The notes under the pieces are model-generated. The model was not told the origin of the DNA and made no database searches. It saw nothing but the letters and a program-made list of their open reading frames with translations. Positions 5,234-11,930 of a stretch of DNA of 11,930 nt are shown piece after piece (position 1 is the first letter of the stretch; every line of letters begins with the position of its first letter). The stretch spans positions 1 to 11,930 of the forward strand of contig JAQXHW010000122.1 in assembly GCA_029007475.1 (NCBI GenBank), in the 5' to 3' direction. This DNA is from Oscillospiraceae bacterium (GTDB taxonomy: Bacteria; Bacillota; Clostridia; Oscillospirales; Acutalibacteraceae). Made by a program: the position numbers and the translations under genes.

Positions 5234-6568
5234 TTGATAGCTTTACCGAGTAAGACTGATTTTATTTTTGAAAAATTAAATAAAAACGGCTTTGAATGTT
5301 TTGCGGTAGGCGGATGTGTTAGAGATTTGATATTAGGATATAATCCCAAGGATTTCGACTTCACAACCAACGCTGAGCCGGAGGAAATCAAGACCTGCTT
5401 TTCTGAATATAAAACTCTGGATATAGGCGCAAAATACGGTACTATTACTGTTATCAATGAGGACGAGTCCTACGAGATTACAACCTACCGTGTTGACGGT
5501 GACTACAACGATTCCCGACACCCGGACTTTGTTGAGTTTTCAGGGAATATCTGCGATGACCTCTCCCGAAGGGATTTTACGGTAAATTCTATTGCCTATA
5601 ATGAGAAACGCGGTTTTGTAGACCCCTTTGGGGGTATTGAGGATATAAGGAAAAGAATTATCAGAGCCACGGGAGAGCCTGAAATACGCTTTAGAGAGGA
5701 TTCGCTCAGAATCCTGAGGGCTCTCAGATTTTCCGCAAAGCTGGGATTTGATATTGAAAGCAAAACAAAGGAGGCTATGTTTTCCTCAAAAGATTTGCTT
5801 ATATCGGTGCATCCCCAAAGAGTAAAAAAGGAGCTTGAAGAATTTTTGCTTTGTGACATAGACGCAGAAATGCTTATGACATATAAGGATATTATCGCGG
5901 TAGTAATACCTGAGCTAATACCCATGTTTGAAACAGAGCAGAATACTCCCCACCATATCTATAATGTATACGAACATACCGCTCATGCGGTGGCTAATAC
6001 TCCCGCAGATATTTCATTAAGACTTGCAGCTCTTTTGCACGACTGCGGAAAGCCCTCGAAAAAAACTACGGATAAAAACGGAGTCGACCATTTTAGGGGA
6101 CATCCCGAAAGAAGTGTTAAGCTCGCAGAAAACGCTCTCCTGCGTATGGGATTCCCATTTGAAATAAGGCAAGAGGTTTTAACGCTTATTAAATTTCATG
6201 ATGAACGGTATAAAATGGGCTCATACGATGTAAAAAAAGTCTTAAGCTCCATGAGCTACGGTACATTTTTGAAGCTGTGTACTCTTTCAAGAGCCGATAT
6301 AAAGGCTCAGTCAGAGTTTAAGAGAGCTGAAAAACTCTCAATAATCGATTTTGCAGAAACAGAGGCGAAGCGTATTATTGAGGCCGGCGAATGTTACAGC
6401 CTAAAAATGCTGAGAATTACAGGCGACGACCTTGTCGGATTAGGATATTCGGGTATGCAGATTGGCAAGATTCTAAACGAACTTCTCGACCTTGTAATGA
6501 GGGGAGATATCCTCAATGAGAAATATGAGCTTATATGTTTTGCAAAAAGTATGTTTGACAAAAGTTAA
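5234..6568 (+). CDS. cca: CCA tRNA nucleotidyltransferase with HD domain
   Basis: 444 residues from a TTG start. This class II nucleotidyltransferase adds or repairs the 3' CCA of tRNA using CTP and ATP. Motifs: GGCVRD (26-31), the metal-binding DFD (Asp40, Asp42), RRDFTVNSIAY (112-122) and the nucleotide-selecting REDSLRILRALRF (154-166). An HD phosphohydrolase domain follows (His248; LLHD at 267-270; GHPERS 289-294). The frame extends upstream to a GTG at 5204, but GAGGTGG (5221-5227) lies inside that extension and fits TTG 5234 (MIALPSKTDF...). Hence I placed the start there. The last codons overlap the rnpB promoter. A poly(A) polymerase is less likely given the Firmicute context and HD domain. 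Confidence 0.92.
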   Translation: MIALPSKTDFIFEKLNKNGFECFAVGGCVRDLILGYNPKDFDFTTNAEPEEIKTCFSEYKTLDIGAKYGTITVINEDESYEITTYRVDGDYNDSRHPDFVEFSGNICDDLSRRDFTVNSIAYNEKRGFVDPFGGIEDIRKRIIRATGEPEIRFREDSLRILRALRFSAKLGFDIESKTKEAMFSSKDLLISVHPQRVKKELEEFLLCDIDAEMLMTYKDIIAVVIPELIPMFETEQNTPHHIYNVYEHTAHAVANTPADISLRLAALLHDCGKPSKKTTDKNGVDHFRGHPERSVKLAENALLRMGFPFEIRQEVLTLIKFHDERYKMGSYDVKKVLSSMSYGTFLKLCTLSRADIKAQSEFKRAEKLSIIDFAETEAKRIIEAGECYSLKMLRITGDDLVGLGYSGMQIGKILNELLDLVMRGDILNEKYELICFAKSMFDKS

Positions 6569-6583
6569 AACATAATATAAAAT
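6555..6583 (+). promoter_or_regulatory. rnpB promoter embedded in the cca stop region
   Basis: Consensus TTGACA at 6555-6560 (within the last cca codons), 17-bp spacer, TAAAAT at 6578-6583. Predicted transcription start is 6590-6591, exactly the 5' end of the RNase P RNA helix P1. Confidence 0.85.
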
Positions 6584-6590
6584 AACTTTT

Positions 6591-6935
6591 GCGAGTGGAT
6601 TGAGCAGTTGCGGGTACAAACTCGAAAGGGTGTATCCGAGGAAAGTCCGAGCTTCACAGAGCAAGAGTAACGGCTAACAGCCGCCGGGGGCGACCCTAGG
6701 GAAAGTGCAACAGAAATAAACCGCCCGATTTATCGGGTAAGGATGGAAAGGCGAGGTAAGAGCTCACCGGAGCCGAGGAGACTCGGCTGCCCTGTAAACC
6801 CTATTCGAAGCAACACCGTGGAGGGACATTAACGCTTGCTCGGCGGTCCCAGGGAGGTGGCAGTGAGCTTTACGGCAACGTAAAGCCAAGATAGATAACT
6901 GCTTTCAACAGAATTCGGCTTATAGATTCAGTCGC
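6591..6935 (+). ncRNA. rnpB: RNase P RNA (bacterial type A-like)
   Basis: About 345-nt catalytic RNA of RNase P, which removes 5' leaders of pre-tRNAs. Conserved blocks in order: GAGGAAAGTCCGAGC (6638-6652), GTGCAACAGAAATAAACCGCC (6706-6726), GGTAAGGATGGAAAGGCGAGG (6738-6755 region), TGTAAACCC near 6793-6801, and ACAGAATTCGGCTTAT (6908-6923). The ends pair to form P1 (GCGA at 6591 with TCGC at 6932-6935, then further pairs with one mismatch). The general layout resembles the ancestral type A rather than the Bacillus type B, but I judged this by eye. The L15 loop reads UGUAA where GGUAA is usual. A strong terminator follows 10 nt later. Confidence 0.95.
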
Positions 6936-6945
6936 ATATTAAAAG

Positions 6946-6976
6946 AAAAAGTCCGCCTTCTCAGGTGGACTTTTTT
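6946..6976. terminator. Shared terminator of rnpB and pncB
   Basis: A 12-bp stem (AAAAAGTCCGCC 6946-6957 with 6964-6975, one wobble) and a TTCTCA loop. The plus strand ends in TTTTTT; the minus strand ends in TTTTTCTTTT. It lies only 5 bp from the pncB stop, so it serves both converging transcripts. Confidence 0.88.
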
Positions 6977-6980
6977 GATA

Positions 6981-8438
6981 TTATCTTCTTTTTTTACCTC
7001 TGTTGAGGAGTTCGTTTTTAACGTCCCAAAGCTTTTGAGAGAGGTCAACATAGTAGTTGTGAGGATTCTCGAAACGTGTAACCTCATCCCAGAGCGTTTC
7101 CATTTGCTCCTTGCAGTAGCTCTTGATTTCCTCAATTCCGGGCATTTTCTGTATTAGCTTGCCGTTCTCGATATATTTTTTTCTGATGTCGACAGCATAG
7201 AAATTTTCTATGGTCTTTCTTTTCCATGTGTCATGAGGGTCAAAAATTTCGTAGGGCTCGGAGTCGTCTATAACCTCATCGTGAGTTGTGATAACGTCTG
7301 CGATAGACTTGTTTGTTTCTCTGTCGTAGAGTCTGTAAAGCTTCTTAAAGCAGGGAGTTGTAATTTTTCCTACGTTTTCGCTTATTTTGATTTTAGGAGT
7401 AATAACTCCGTCGTTCTCTAAAGCAACCAGCTTGTAAACACCGCCGAAAACAGGGGATGAGGAAGAGGTAATAAGTCGCTCACCAACGCCGAAAGAATCG
7501 ACCTGAGCGCCCTGAATGAGCATATCGCGGATGATGAATTCATCAAGGGAGTTGGAGGCGCAGATTTTACAGTCCTCATAGCCTGCTGCGTCGAGGAGCT
7601 TTCTCGCTTTCTTTGAAAGATAAGTTATGTCTCCGCTGTCAATTCTGATTCCCTTAGGTCTTTTGCCCATAGGAGCGAGCACCTCATCGAAAACCTTGAT
7701 TGCATTAGGCACACCGCTTTTGAGAGTGTTGTAGGTATCAACCAAGAGAGTACAGTTATCGGGATAAAGCTCAGCGTATGCCTTAAATGCGTCATATTCC
7801 GTATCGAAGGACTGAATCCAAGAATGAGCCATCGTGCCTAAAGCCGGAATTTTGAAATCTCTGTCGCAGATAGTACAGGCTGTGCCGACGCAGCCTCCGA
7901 TATATGAAGCTCTTGCGCCGTAGATAGCACCGTCAAAGCCTTGAGCGCGTCTGGAACCGAATTCCATAACAGCTCTGCCCTGAGCGGCTCTTGCGAGTCT
8001 GTTCGCTTTTGTTGCAATCAGACTCTGGTGGTTAATTGAAAGTAAAATCATGGTTTCAACAAACTGAGCCTGAATGAGGGGACCCTTTACTGTAACGATT
8101 GGCTCACCCGGAAAAATGGGTGTGCCCTCGGGAACTGCCCAAACATCACACTCGAATTTGAAGTTTCTGATGTATTCGAGGAAGCCCTCGGTAAAGATTC
8201 CCTTAGAGCGAAGAAACTCTACGTCCTCGTCGGTAAATCTCAGGTTTGTGAGATATTCTATCATCTGCTCAACGCCGGCCATAATTGCATAGCCGCTTTT
8301 GTCGGGATTGCTTCTGTAAAACATATCAAAGTAGGCGATTCTGTCTCTTAGTTCACATTCAAAGTAGCCGCCTGCCATGGTTAGTTCATAGAAATCTGTG
8401 AGCATGGTAAGGTTTCTTTCTTTAAGATTATTTTTCAT
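6981..8438 (-). CDS. pncB: Nicotinate phosphoribosyltransferase
   Basis: 485 residues, cytoplasmic. The enzyme joins nicotinate and PRPP to nicotinate mononucleotide with ATP use, the Preiss-Handler salvage route to NAD. Motifs: LTDFYELTM (13-21), EFGSRRAQG (159-167), GTMAHSW (201-207, with His205 as the probable phosphorylated histidine), VDTYNTLKSG (233-242), RIDSGD (265-270) and FGVGERL (316-322). Length is typical of the bacterial family. The C-terminus ends in a basic tail NRGKKRR. Start: GGAGGAA (complement of 8445-8451) 6 nt upstream. It is transcribed alone, divergently from the XRE gene. Confidence 0.94.
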   Translation of the reverse strand: MKNNLKERNLTMLTDFYELTMAGGYFECELRDRIAYFDMFYRSNPDKSGYAIMAGVEQMIEYLTNLRFTDEDVEFLRSKGIFTEGFLEYIRNFKFECDVWAVPEGTPIFPGEPIVTVKGPLIQAQFVETMILLSINHQSLIATKANRLARAAQGRAVMEFGSRRAQGFDGAIYGARASYIGGCVGTACTICDRDFKIPALGTMAHSWIQSFDTEYDAFKAYAELYPDNCTLLVDTYNTLKSGVPNAIKVFDEVLAPMGKRPKGIRIDSGDITYLSKKARKLLDAAGYEDCKICASNSLDEFIIRDMLIQGAQVDSFGVGERLITSSSSPVFGGVYKLVALENDGVITPKIKISENVGKITTPCFKKLYRLYDRETNKSIADVITTHDEVIDDSEPYEIFDPHDTWKRKTIENFYAVDIRKKYIENGKLIQKMPGIEEIKSYCKEQMETLWDEVTRFENPHNYYVDLSQKLWDVKNELLNRGKKRR

Positions 8439-8460
8439 TTTTATTTCCTCCGCTATTTAA

Positions 8461-8471
8461 TTAGCTATAAT
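8461..8471 (+). repeat. 11-bp repeat TTAGCTATAAT, copy 1 (pncB side)
   Basis: Identical to 8651-8661. This copy lies directly downstream of the pncB -10 box, at its expected transcription start. It contains the palindromic core TAGCTA. Confidence 0.5.
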
Positions 8472-8500
8472 ATAATACCACTATCTGAGTGAATAATAAA
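8472..8500 (-). promoter_or_regulatory. Putative pncB promoter
   Basis: On the minus strand: extended -10 TGG-TATTAT (hexamer is the complement of 8472-8477) with a weak -35 TTTATT (complement of 8495-8500) at 17 bp. The rest of 8439-8721 is AT-rich. I found no known NAD riboswitch fold in it. Confidence 0.45.
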
Positions 8501-8609
8501 CCACTTAAACGATTTTTGTTAAAAACAGCGATAATAAGGTCGAAATTTACGGATTTGTAATCCTTTTTGCCAAATTATTTCAATTTCTTAAATAAATTTA
8601 CAAAAACAC

Positions 8610-8638
8610 TTGTTTTTTTTCGAATTTAGTATTATAAT
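8610..8638 (+). promoter_or_regulatory. Promoter of the XRE regulator gene
   Basis: TTGTTT at 8610-8615, 17-bp spacer, perfect TATAAT at 8633-8638. Transcription would start near 8645, giving a leader of about 77 nt that contains the second repeat copy and a dyad. Confidence 0.65.
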
Positions 8639-8650
8639 TAAACACACGCT

Positions 8651-8671
8651 TTAGCTATAATTGCGTTATAG
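8651..8671 (+). repeat. 11-bp repeat copy 2 plus inverted repeat CTATAA-N5-TTATAG
   Basis: TTAGCTATAAT at 8651-8661 repeats 8461-8471. In addition CTATAA (8655-8660) and TTATAG (8666-8671) form a perfect 6-bp dyad with a 5-nt spacer, just downstream of the XRE gene's expected transcription start. That is a typical place for an autorepressor operator. Confidence 0.45.
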
Positions 8672-8721
8672 AATTTTTATTTAGAATTTTTTTGAAATAA
8701 AATTGATTTGGGGAGAAACTA

Positions 8722-8970
8722 ATGAGATTACGTAAGCAAGAACTTGGCGACCGCAATTTAGTTGGCGCAAGAGTGGAGGCCGCAAGAAAGAAGAGAGGTA
8801 TGAAGCAGAAGGAGCTTCTCGCACAACTTCAAGTCAGCGGCGTTGATATGAACGCATCGGGACTTTCTAAGCTTGAAGGTCAGATTCGTTATGTTACCGA
8901 TGTTGAGCTTGTTGCTCTTGCTGATATTCTCGAGGTTTCCGTAGATTTCCTATTAGGTCGCGATAAATAA
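8722..8970 (+). CDS. Small XRE-family helix-turn-helix regulator
   Basis: 82 residues, essentially one Cro/C1-type HTH domain. The five-helix pattern runs from VGARVEAARKKRGMKQKELLAQ (14-35, first HTH helices), through the recognition region around DMNASGLSKLE (42-52), to the typical end LADILEVSVDFLLGRD (66-81). There is no sensor domain. It probably acts as a dimeric repressor; its targets cannot be read from the sequence. GGGGAG at 8710-8715 is the ribosome binding site. It has its own promoter and a strong terminator, so it is a single-gene unit between pncB and murD. There is no sign of a partner toxin or phage genes. Confidence 0.88.
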   Translation: MRLRKQELGDRNLVGARVEAARKKRGMKQKELLAQLQVSGVDMNASGLSKLEGQIRYVTDVELVALADILEVSVDFLLGRDK

Positions 8971-8984
8971 CATACCTGATTTTC

Positions 8985-9013
8985 AGCAGATGGTAAGCCA
9001 TCTGCTTTTTTTA
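8985..9013 (+). terminator. Terminator of the XRE gene
   Basis: A perfect 9-bp stem (AGCAGATGG 8985-8993 with CCATCTGCT 8998-9006), TAAG tetraloop and a T7 tail. Confidence 0.92.
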
Positions 9014-9025
9014 TGCAGAGTTCTG

Positions 9026-9054
9026 TTGATATTTTCAGTAATATATTGTAATAT
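9026..9054 (+). promoter_or_regulatory. Putative promoter of the murD operon
   Basis: TTGATA at 9026-9031, 17-bp spacer, TAATAT at 9049-9054. Start of transcription is near 9061, about 28 nt before the TTG start of murD. The -10 is only 4 of 6, hence moderate confidence. Confidence 0.5.
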
Positions 9055-9088
9055 AGTAATGCTATACATCTTGAAAGGAAGACATGTT

Positions 9089-10480
9089 TTGACTGAGAAA
9101 ATTAAGAGCTATTTTGATAATTTGAAAGGAAAGCGCGTAGCTTTTGTCGGACTTGGCAGAAGTAATCTGCCTCTGATTAAAATGTTTTGTGACTCAGGAG
9201 CCGTAGTTTTCGCTTGTGACAGCAGAGCGGAGGATACCTTAGGCGCAAACGCACAGCTTGCAAAGGATTATGGGGCAACTCTTTCCTTGGGAGAAAACTA
9301 TCTCTCTGATTTAGACGTAGATATGCTTTTCCGTACTCCCGGCATGAAGTTTTTTTCACCCGAGCTTGATACGCTGCGTGAAAAGGGTACTGAGATTACC
9401 TCCGAAATGGAGCTTTTCTTTGAGCTGTGTCCCTGTAAGATTATTGCAATAACAGGCTCTGACGGAAAAACTACAACTACGACCATAATTTCCGAGCTTT
9501 TGAAAACTCAAGGTTATACAGTTCATTTGGGAGGAAATATCGGCAATCCCTTAATGCCCGAAATTTTTGAGATTAAGGAAGATGACGTAGCTGTTGTAGA
9601 GCTTTCCAGCTTCCAGCTTATCTCTATGAAAAAGTCCCCGAACGTTGCCGTTGTGACTAACCTTGCTCCCAACCATCTTGATTGGCATAAGGATATGGAG
9701 GAATATATCGAAGCAAAAAGAAATATTATCTGTTTTCAGAATGAGTCTGATGTGGCTGTTCTCAATCATGATAACGAGATTACCAATGGCTTCTCTAAAG
9801 ATGTAAAGGGAAATCTGCGATATTTCAGCTCTGCCGAAAAGGTAGAAAATGGAGCGTACATCTCAGAAGGCTCAATAAGATTTGCCGACGATAACGGCGA
9901 TAGGGAAGTGTTAAAAATTTCCGACATACTCATTCCCGGTCACCACAATATCGAGAATTATATGGCGGCAATTTCTGCCACTTACGGCTTAGTAGATATT
10001 GATACAATAAAGTCGGTAGCAAGAACCTTTAACGGAGTTCGACACAGAGCACAGCTTGTTCGTGAATTTGAAGGAGTTCGCTATTATAACGACTCTATTG
10101 CATCCTCCCCAACAAGAACTGCCTGCGGAATGCTCTCGCTTTTCGAGGAAAAAATTATCCTTATCTGCGGCGGCTATGATAAAAAAATACCCTATACGCC
10201 CTTGGGACCGGTTATCTGCAAAAAGGTTAAGACTCTTATCCTTATGGGCGCAACAGCTGATAAAATTGAAGAGGCTGTTAAGGCTTCTGCGGAATATGCC
10301 GAGGGTGCGCCTGTTATTCTCCATGCCGATAATATGGAGGAGGCTGTTTTACTTGCCCGTGAAAATGCCACTTCGGGTGATATAATTTCTCTTTCGCCTG
10401 CTTCTGCAAGTTTCGATAAATACAGGGATTTTGAGGAGAGAGGTAACCACTTTATCTCCATTGTAAACGAACTGAAATGA
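9089..10480 (+). CDS. murD: UDP-N-acetylmuramoyl-L-alanine--D-glutamate ligase MurD
   Basis: 463 residues from a TTG start. This cytoplasmic Mur ligase adds D-Glu to UDP-MurNAc-L-Ala using ATP. N-terminal Rossmann-like UDP-binding domain (about 15-110, GLGRSN at 21-26); central ATPase with P-loop TGSDGKTTT (122-130), GGNIGNPL (148-155), ELSSFQL (171-177), NHLDWH (195-200) and Lys210, in the place of the carbamylated lysine; C-terminal domain with NDSIASSPTRT (334-344) and CGGYDK (360-365). The frame opens further upstream (ATG 9059 or earlier) but no ribosome binding site fits. AAAGGAAG (9074-9081) fits TTG 9089 and gives a normal MurD N-terminus. The stop overlaps the next start as ATGA. Confidence 0.95.
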   Translation: MTEKIKSYFDNLKGKRVAFVGLGRSNLPLIKMFCDSGAVVFACDSRAEDTLGANAQLAKDYGATLSLGENYLSDLDVDMLFRTPGMKFFSPELDTLREKGTEITSEMELFFELCPCKIIAITGSDGKTTTTTIISELLKTQGYTVHLGGNIGNPLMPEIFEIKEDDVAVVELSSFQLISMKKSPNVAVVTNLAPNHLDWHKDMEEYIEAKRNIICFQNESDVAVLNHDNEITNGFSKDVKGNLRYFSSAEKVENGAYISEGSIRFADDNGDREVLKISDILIPGHHNIENYMAAISATYGLVDIDTIKSVARTFNGVRHRAQLVREFEGVRYYNDSIASSPTRTACGMLSLFEEKIILICGGYDKKIPYTPLGPVICKKVKTLILMGATADKIEEAVKASAEYAEGAPVILHADNMEEAVLLARENATSGDIISLSPASASFDKYRDFEERGNHFISIVNELK

Positions 10481-11211
10481 TAAGACTATGTGTCGATTCT
10501 TCTGAGGTGTATAATTCTATTTCAGAACTAAACGCTTCTGAATATTTGAAGCATACACTTCTTATGTACCTTAAATCTTATGGTATGGAATATGTTTTTT
10601 CTGAGTTTTACTTACAGTTTGACGAAAATGAAGCGGTCTGTGCAGTAATGCTCAGATATAACTCCTTCCTATACTGCGCAGCTTCGGATATTGCGAATTT
10701 AGATGAAATTTCCGCGTGGCTCGGGGGTGTAAACGATATAACAGTCTATTCCTCTGCGCCGTTAAATTTAGGCGATTCTAAGCTTTGCTTTGAAATGTGT
10801 AAGAGGGGCTTTTTCGCGTCGGACAATGAGGTTTTACCCTTGAGAAAAGCAACTGACCTTAAAAAAATATCAGGTCTCATTAATCAAAACGCAGAAGAAT
10901 CTGTAAAAAACGAGTTTTATCTTGATATTTCTCATCATCTTCGCCACGATAATCTTGAAATATTCGGGCTTTTTGAGGGTGAAGAATTAGTCTCCTTTGC
11001 CGCTTGTTCAAAGGGTGAAGGGGTTTCGGTAATTCCCTTTGTATATACGAGTGAATATTTCCGCGGAAAAGGATATTCTAAAAAAGTGCTCTCAGCCATG
11101 TGCTCTGACGAAAATAGGGAATATAGGCTTATCTGCTCAGAAAATAGAATAGATTTCTATAACAAATGCGGCTTTTTAGTAGAGAAAAGCTGCCATAAAT
11201 ATTATTTGTGA
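10477..11211 (+). CDS. GNAT-family N-acetyltransferase, substrate unknown
   Basis: 244 residues. The C-terminal half (about 120-244) is a GNAT fold: the acetyl-CoA pyrophosphate-binding loop is RGKGYS (196-201) after the strand VIPFVYTSEYF, and the conserved YNKCGF (228-233) lies near the end. The N-terminal half (about 1-115) is less clear; it may be a degenerate second GNAT-like domain, as in several Firmicute acetyltransferases of about 240-270 residues. No signal peptide or membrane segment. Its ATG overlaps the murD TGA (10477-10480), so translation is coupled to murD. The next gene starts 7 nt after its stop. The substrate cannot be inferred; the coupling to murD does not prove a cell-wall role. 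Confidence 0.83.
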   Translation: MIRLCVDSSEVYNSISELNASEYLKHTLLMYLKSYGMEYVFSEFYLQFDENEAVCAVMLRYNSFLYCAASDIANLDEISAWLGGVNDITVYSSAPLNLGDSKLCFEMCKRGFFASDNEVLPLRKATDLKKISGLINQNAEESVKNEFYLDISHHLRHDNLEIFGLFEGEELVSFAACSKGEGVSVIPFVYTSEYFRGKGYSKKVLSAMCSDENREYRLICSENRIDFYNKCGFLVEKSCHKYYL

Positions 11212-11218
11212 GGTTGTT

Positions 11219-11930
11219 ATGAATCAATATTTTCACGTTGAAAAAGAAATAATTTTAGCTTCCGAAAAAGCTCTTGAGCTTTGCCGTGACTCCTTCGAGT
11301 ACATAGATGATGTGAGAAGCTATAATCAGCTAAAAATGCTGAAGGCTTTTCAGAATGCCCGTGTAAGCGAGAGTATGTTCGGCGGCTCAAGCGGCTACGG
11401 ATACGGAGATAGGGGCAGGGACGCACTTGACGAGGTTTACTCCTTTGTTTTTGATGCTGAAGACGCTCTGGTGCGCCATAATTTCGTAAGCGGCACACAC
11501 GCCTTAACTGTTGCACTTTTTGCTGTGCTCAGACCGGGAGATACCATGCTTTCGGTTACCGGTGTTCCCTATGATACAATAAGAGGTACAATCGGCATCG
11601 GCTCAAACTATTCAGGCTCTCTCAAGGATTTCGGCGTAAATTATGAGGAAGTAGCACTTCTTCCTGACGGTACTCTCGATTATAGTAAAATTGAAGCGGA
11701 TATTTCGGCAAAAAAGCCCAAAATGGTCTACATTCAGCGCTCACGCGGTTATGAGCTAAGACCTTCATTAAGATATGATGAAATTAAGAAAATCTGTGAG
11801 ATTTCAAAGAGAGTTTCTCCGGATTCCATTATTATGCTGGATAATTGCTACGGCGAATTTGTTGAGTATAAAACACCCCATACCTGCGGCGTCGATTTAA
11901 TGGCGGGCTCAATGATAAAGAATCCCGGCG
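11219..11930 (+). CDS. PLP-dependent 'aluminium resistance'/methionine gamma-lyase family protein (3'-truncated by window edge)
   Basis: The open frame from ATG 11219 runs to the window end (237 complete codons; the family is about 410-430 residues, so slightly over half is present). Features: ESMFGGSSGYGYGDRGRDALDE-type glycine-rich N-terminus (about 52-73), RHNFVSGTHA (86-95) for cofactor phosphate binding, QRSRGY (about 174-179), the PLP-ring aspartate in MLDNCYGEF (about 206-214) and the probable Schiff-base lysine in GSMIKNPG (Lys234), right at the edge. This matches the YnbB/Met_gamma_lyase-related family, fold type I aminotransferase-like; the reaction in vivo is not established. TGAGG at 11209-11213 is the ribosome binding site. 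It is probably the third gene of the murD operon. Confidence 0.85.
   Translation, partial: MNQYFHVEKEIILASEKALELCRDSFEYIDDVRSYNQLKMLKAFQNARVSESMFGGSSGYGYGDRGRDALDEVYSFVFDAEDALVRHNFVSGTHALTVALFAVLRPGDTMLSVTGVPYDTIRGTIGIGSNYSGSLKDFGVNYEEVALLPDGTLDYSKIEADISAKKPKMVYIQRSRGYELRPSLRYDEIKKICEISKRVSPDSIIMLDNCYGEFVEYKTPHTCGVDLMAGSMIKNPG

Noticed and set aside
5068..5457. 129-residue minus-strand open frame upstream of spoIVB
   Set aside because: It is antisense to the start of cca and overlaps the spoIVB leader; composition and lack of a ribosome binding site argue against coding.
8439..8721. Riboswitch (NAD-type) in the pncB leader
   Set aside because: The pncB leader is short (about 27 nt from the expected start) and the remaining spacer is AT-rich without a stable multi-stem fold.
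8722..8970. XRE gene as part of a toxin-antitoxin or prophage module
   Set aside because: It has its own promoter and terminator, and the neighbours are core genes (pncB, murD); no partner toxin or phage gene is present.
9989..10461. Several long alternative frames on both strands inside murD
   Set aside because: They are shadows of the clearly conserved MurD C-terminal domain.
1..11930. CRISPR arrays, insertion sequences, tRNA genes, attachment sites
   Set aside because: No regular repeats, transposase frames, terminal inverted repeats or tRNA-like folds were seen on reading both strands.

Overview
The window reads as chromosomal DNA of a spore-forming, low-to-medium GC Firmicute, most likely a gut-type clostridium (Oscillospiraceae/Ruminococcaceae-like). 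The grounds are: a full-length Spo0A next to SpoIVB, a BofA-family protein and a DUF4364 protein (both typical of Bacilli/Clostridia), strong AGGAGG-type ribosome binding sites, TTG starts, and sigma-A promoters with 17-bp spacers. The content is almost entirely core genes. I see no phage, insertion sequence, CRISPR array, toxin-antitoxin or defence genes.

Layout. 1-108: C-terminal tail of an unidentified gene. 224-487: secG (+), with its own promoter and terminator, followed by bofA-like 571-831 (+), which meets the minus-strand DUF4364 gene (828-1424) tail to tail with a 4-bp overlap. 1425-1570: divergent promoters. 1571-2925: two-gene operon nfeD-SPFH (stomatin/QmcA type), ending in a terminator that probably also serves spo0A from the other side. 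3064-5055: minus-strand spo0A and spoIVB, separated by a spoIVB terminator and a good spo0A promoter. 5234-6568: cca (+, TTG start). Its last codons contain the promoter of rnpB (RNase P RNA, about 6591-6935). A terminator at 6946-6976 is shared with pncB (minus, 6981-8438). 8439-8721: AT-rich divergent control region between pncB and a small XRE regulator (8722-8970, +). 9089-11930: murD (+, TTG start), a GNAT acetyltransferase overlapping it by ATGA, and the start of a PLP-dependent 'aluminium resistance'/methionine gamma-lyase-family gene that runs off the right edge.

How the genes fit together. Three sporulation proteins lie within 4.5 kb: Spo0A (entry regulator), SpoIVB (signalling protease) and BofA. 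In Bacillus the last two act in opposite directions on the sigma-K checkpoint. cca and rnpB both serve tRNA maturation and are probably partly co-transcribed. NfeD and the SPFH protein form a classic membrane-microdomain pair. murD makes the peptidoglycan precursor UDP-MurNAc-L-Ala-D-Glu.

The observations most worth checking are: a Spo0A receiver domain lacking the conserved phosphorylation-site lysine, candidate 0A boxes near spo0A, an RNase P RNA whose tRNA-CCA-binding loop reads UGU instead of GGU, and an 11-bp repeat lying close to both promoters of the pncB/xre divergent region. I did not find a convincing undescribed multi-gene system here.
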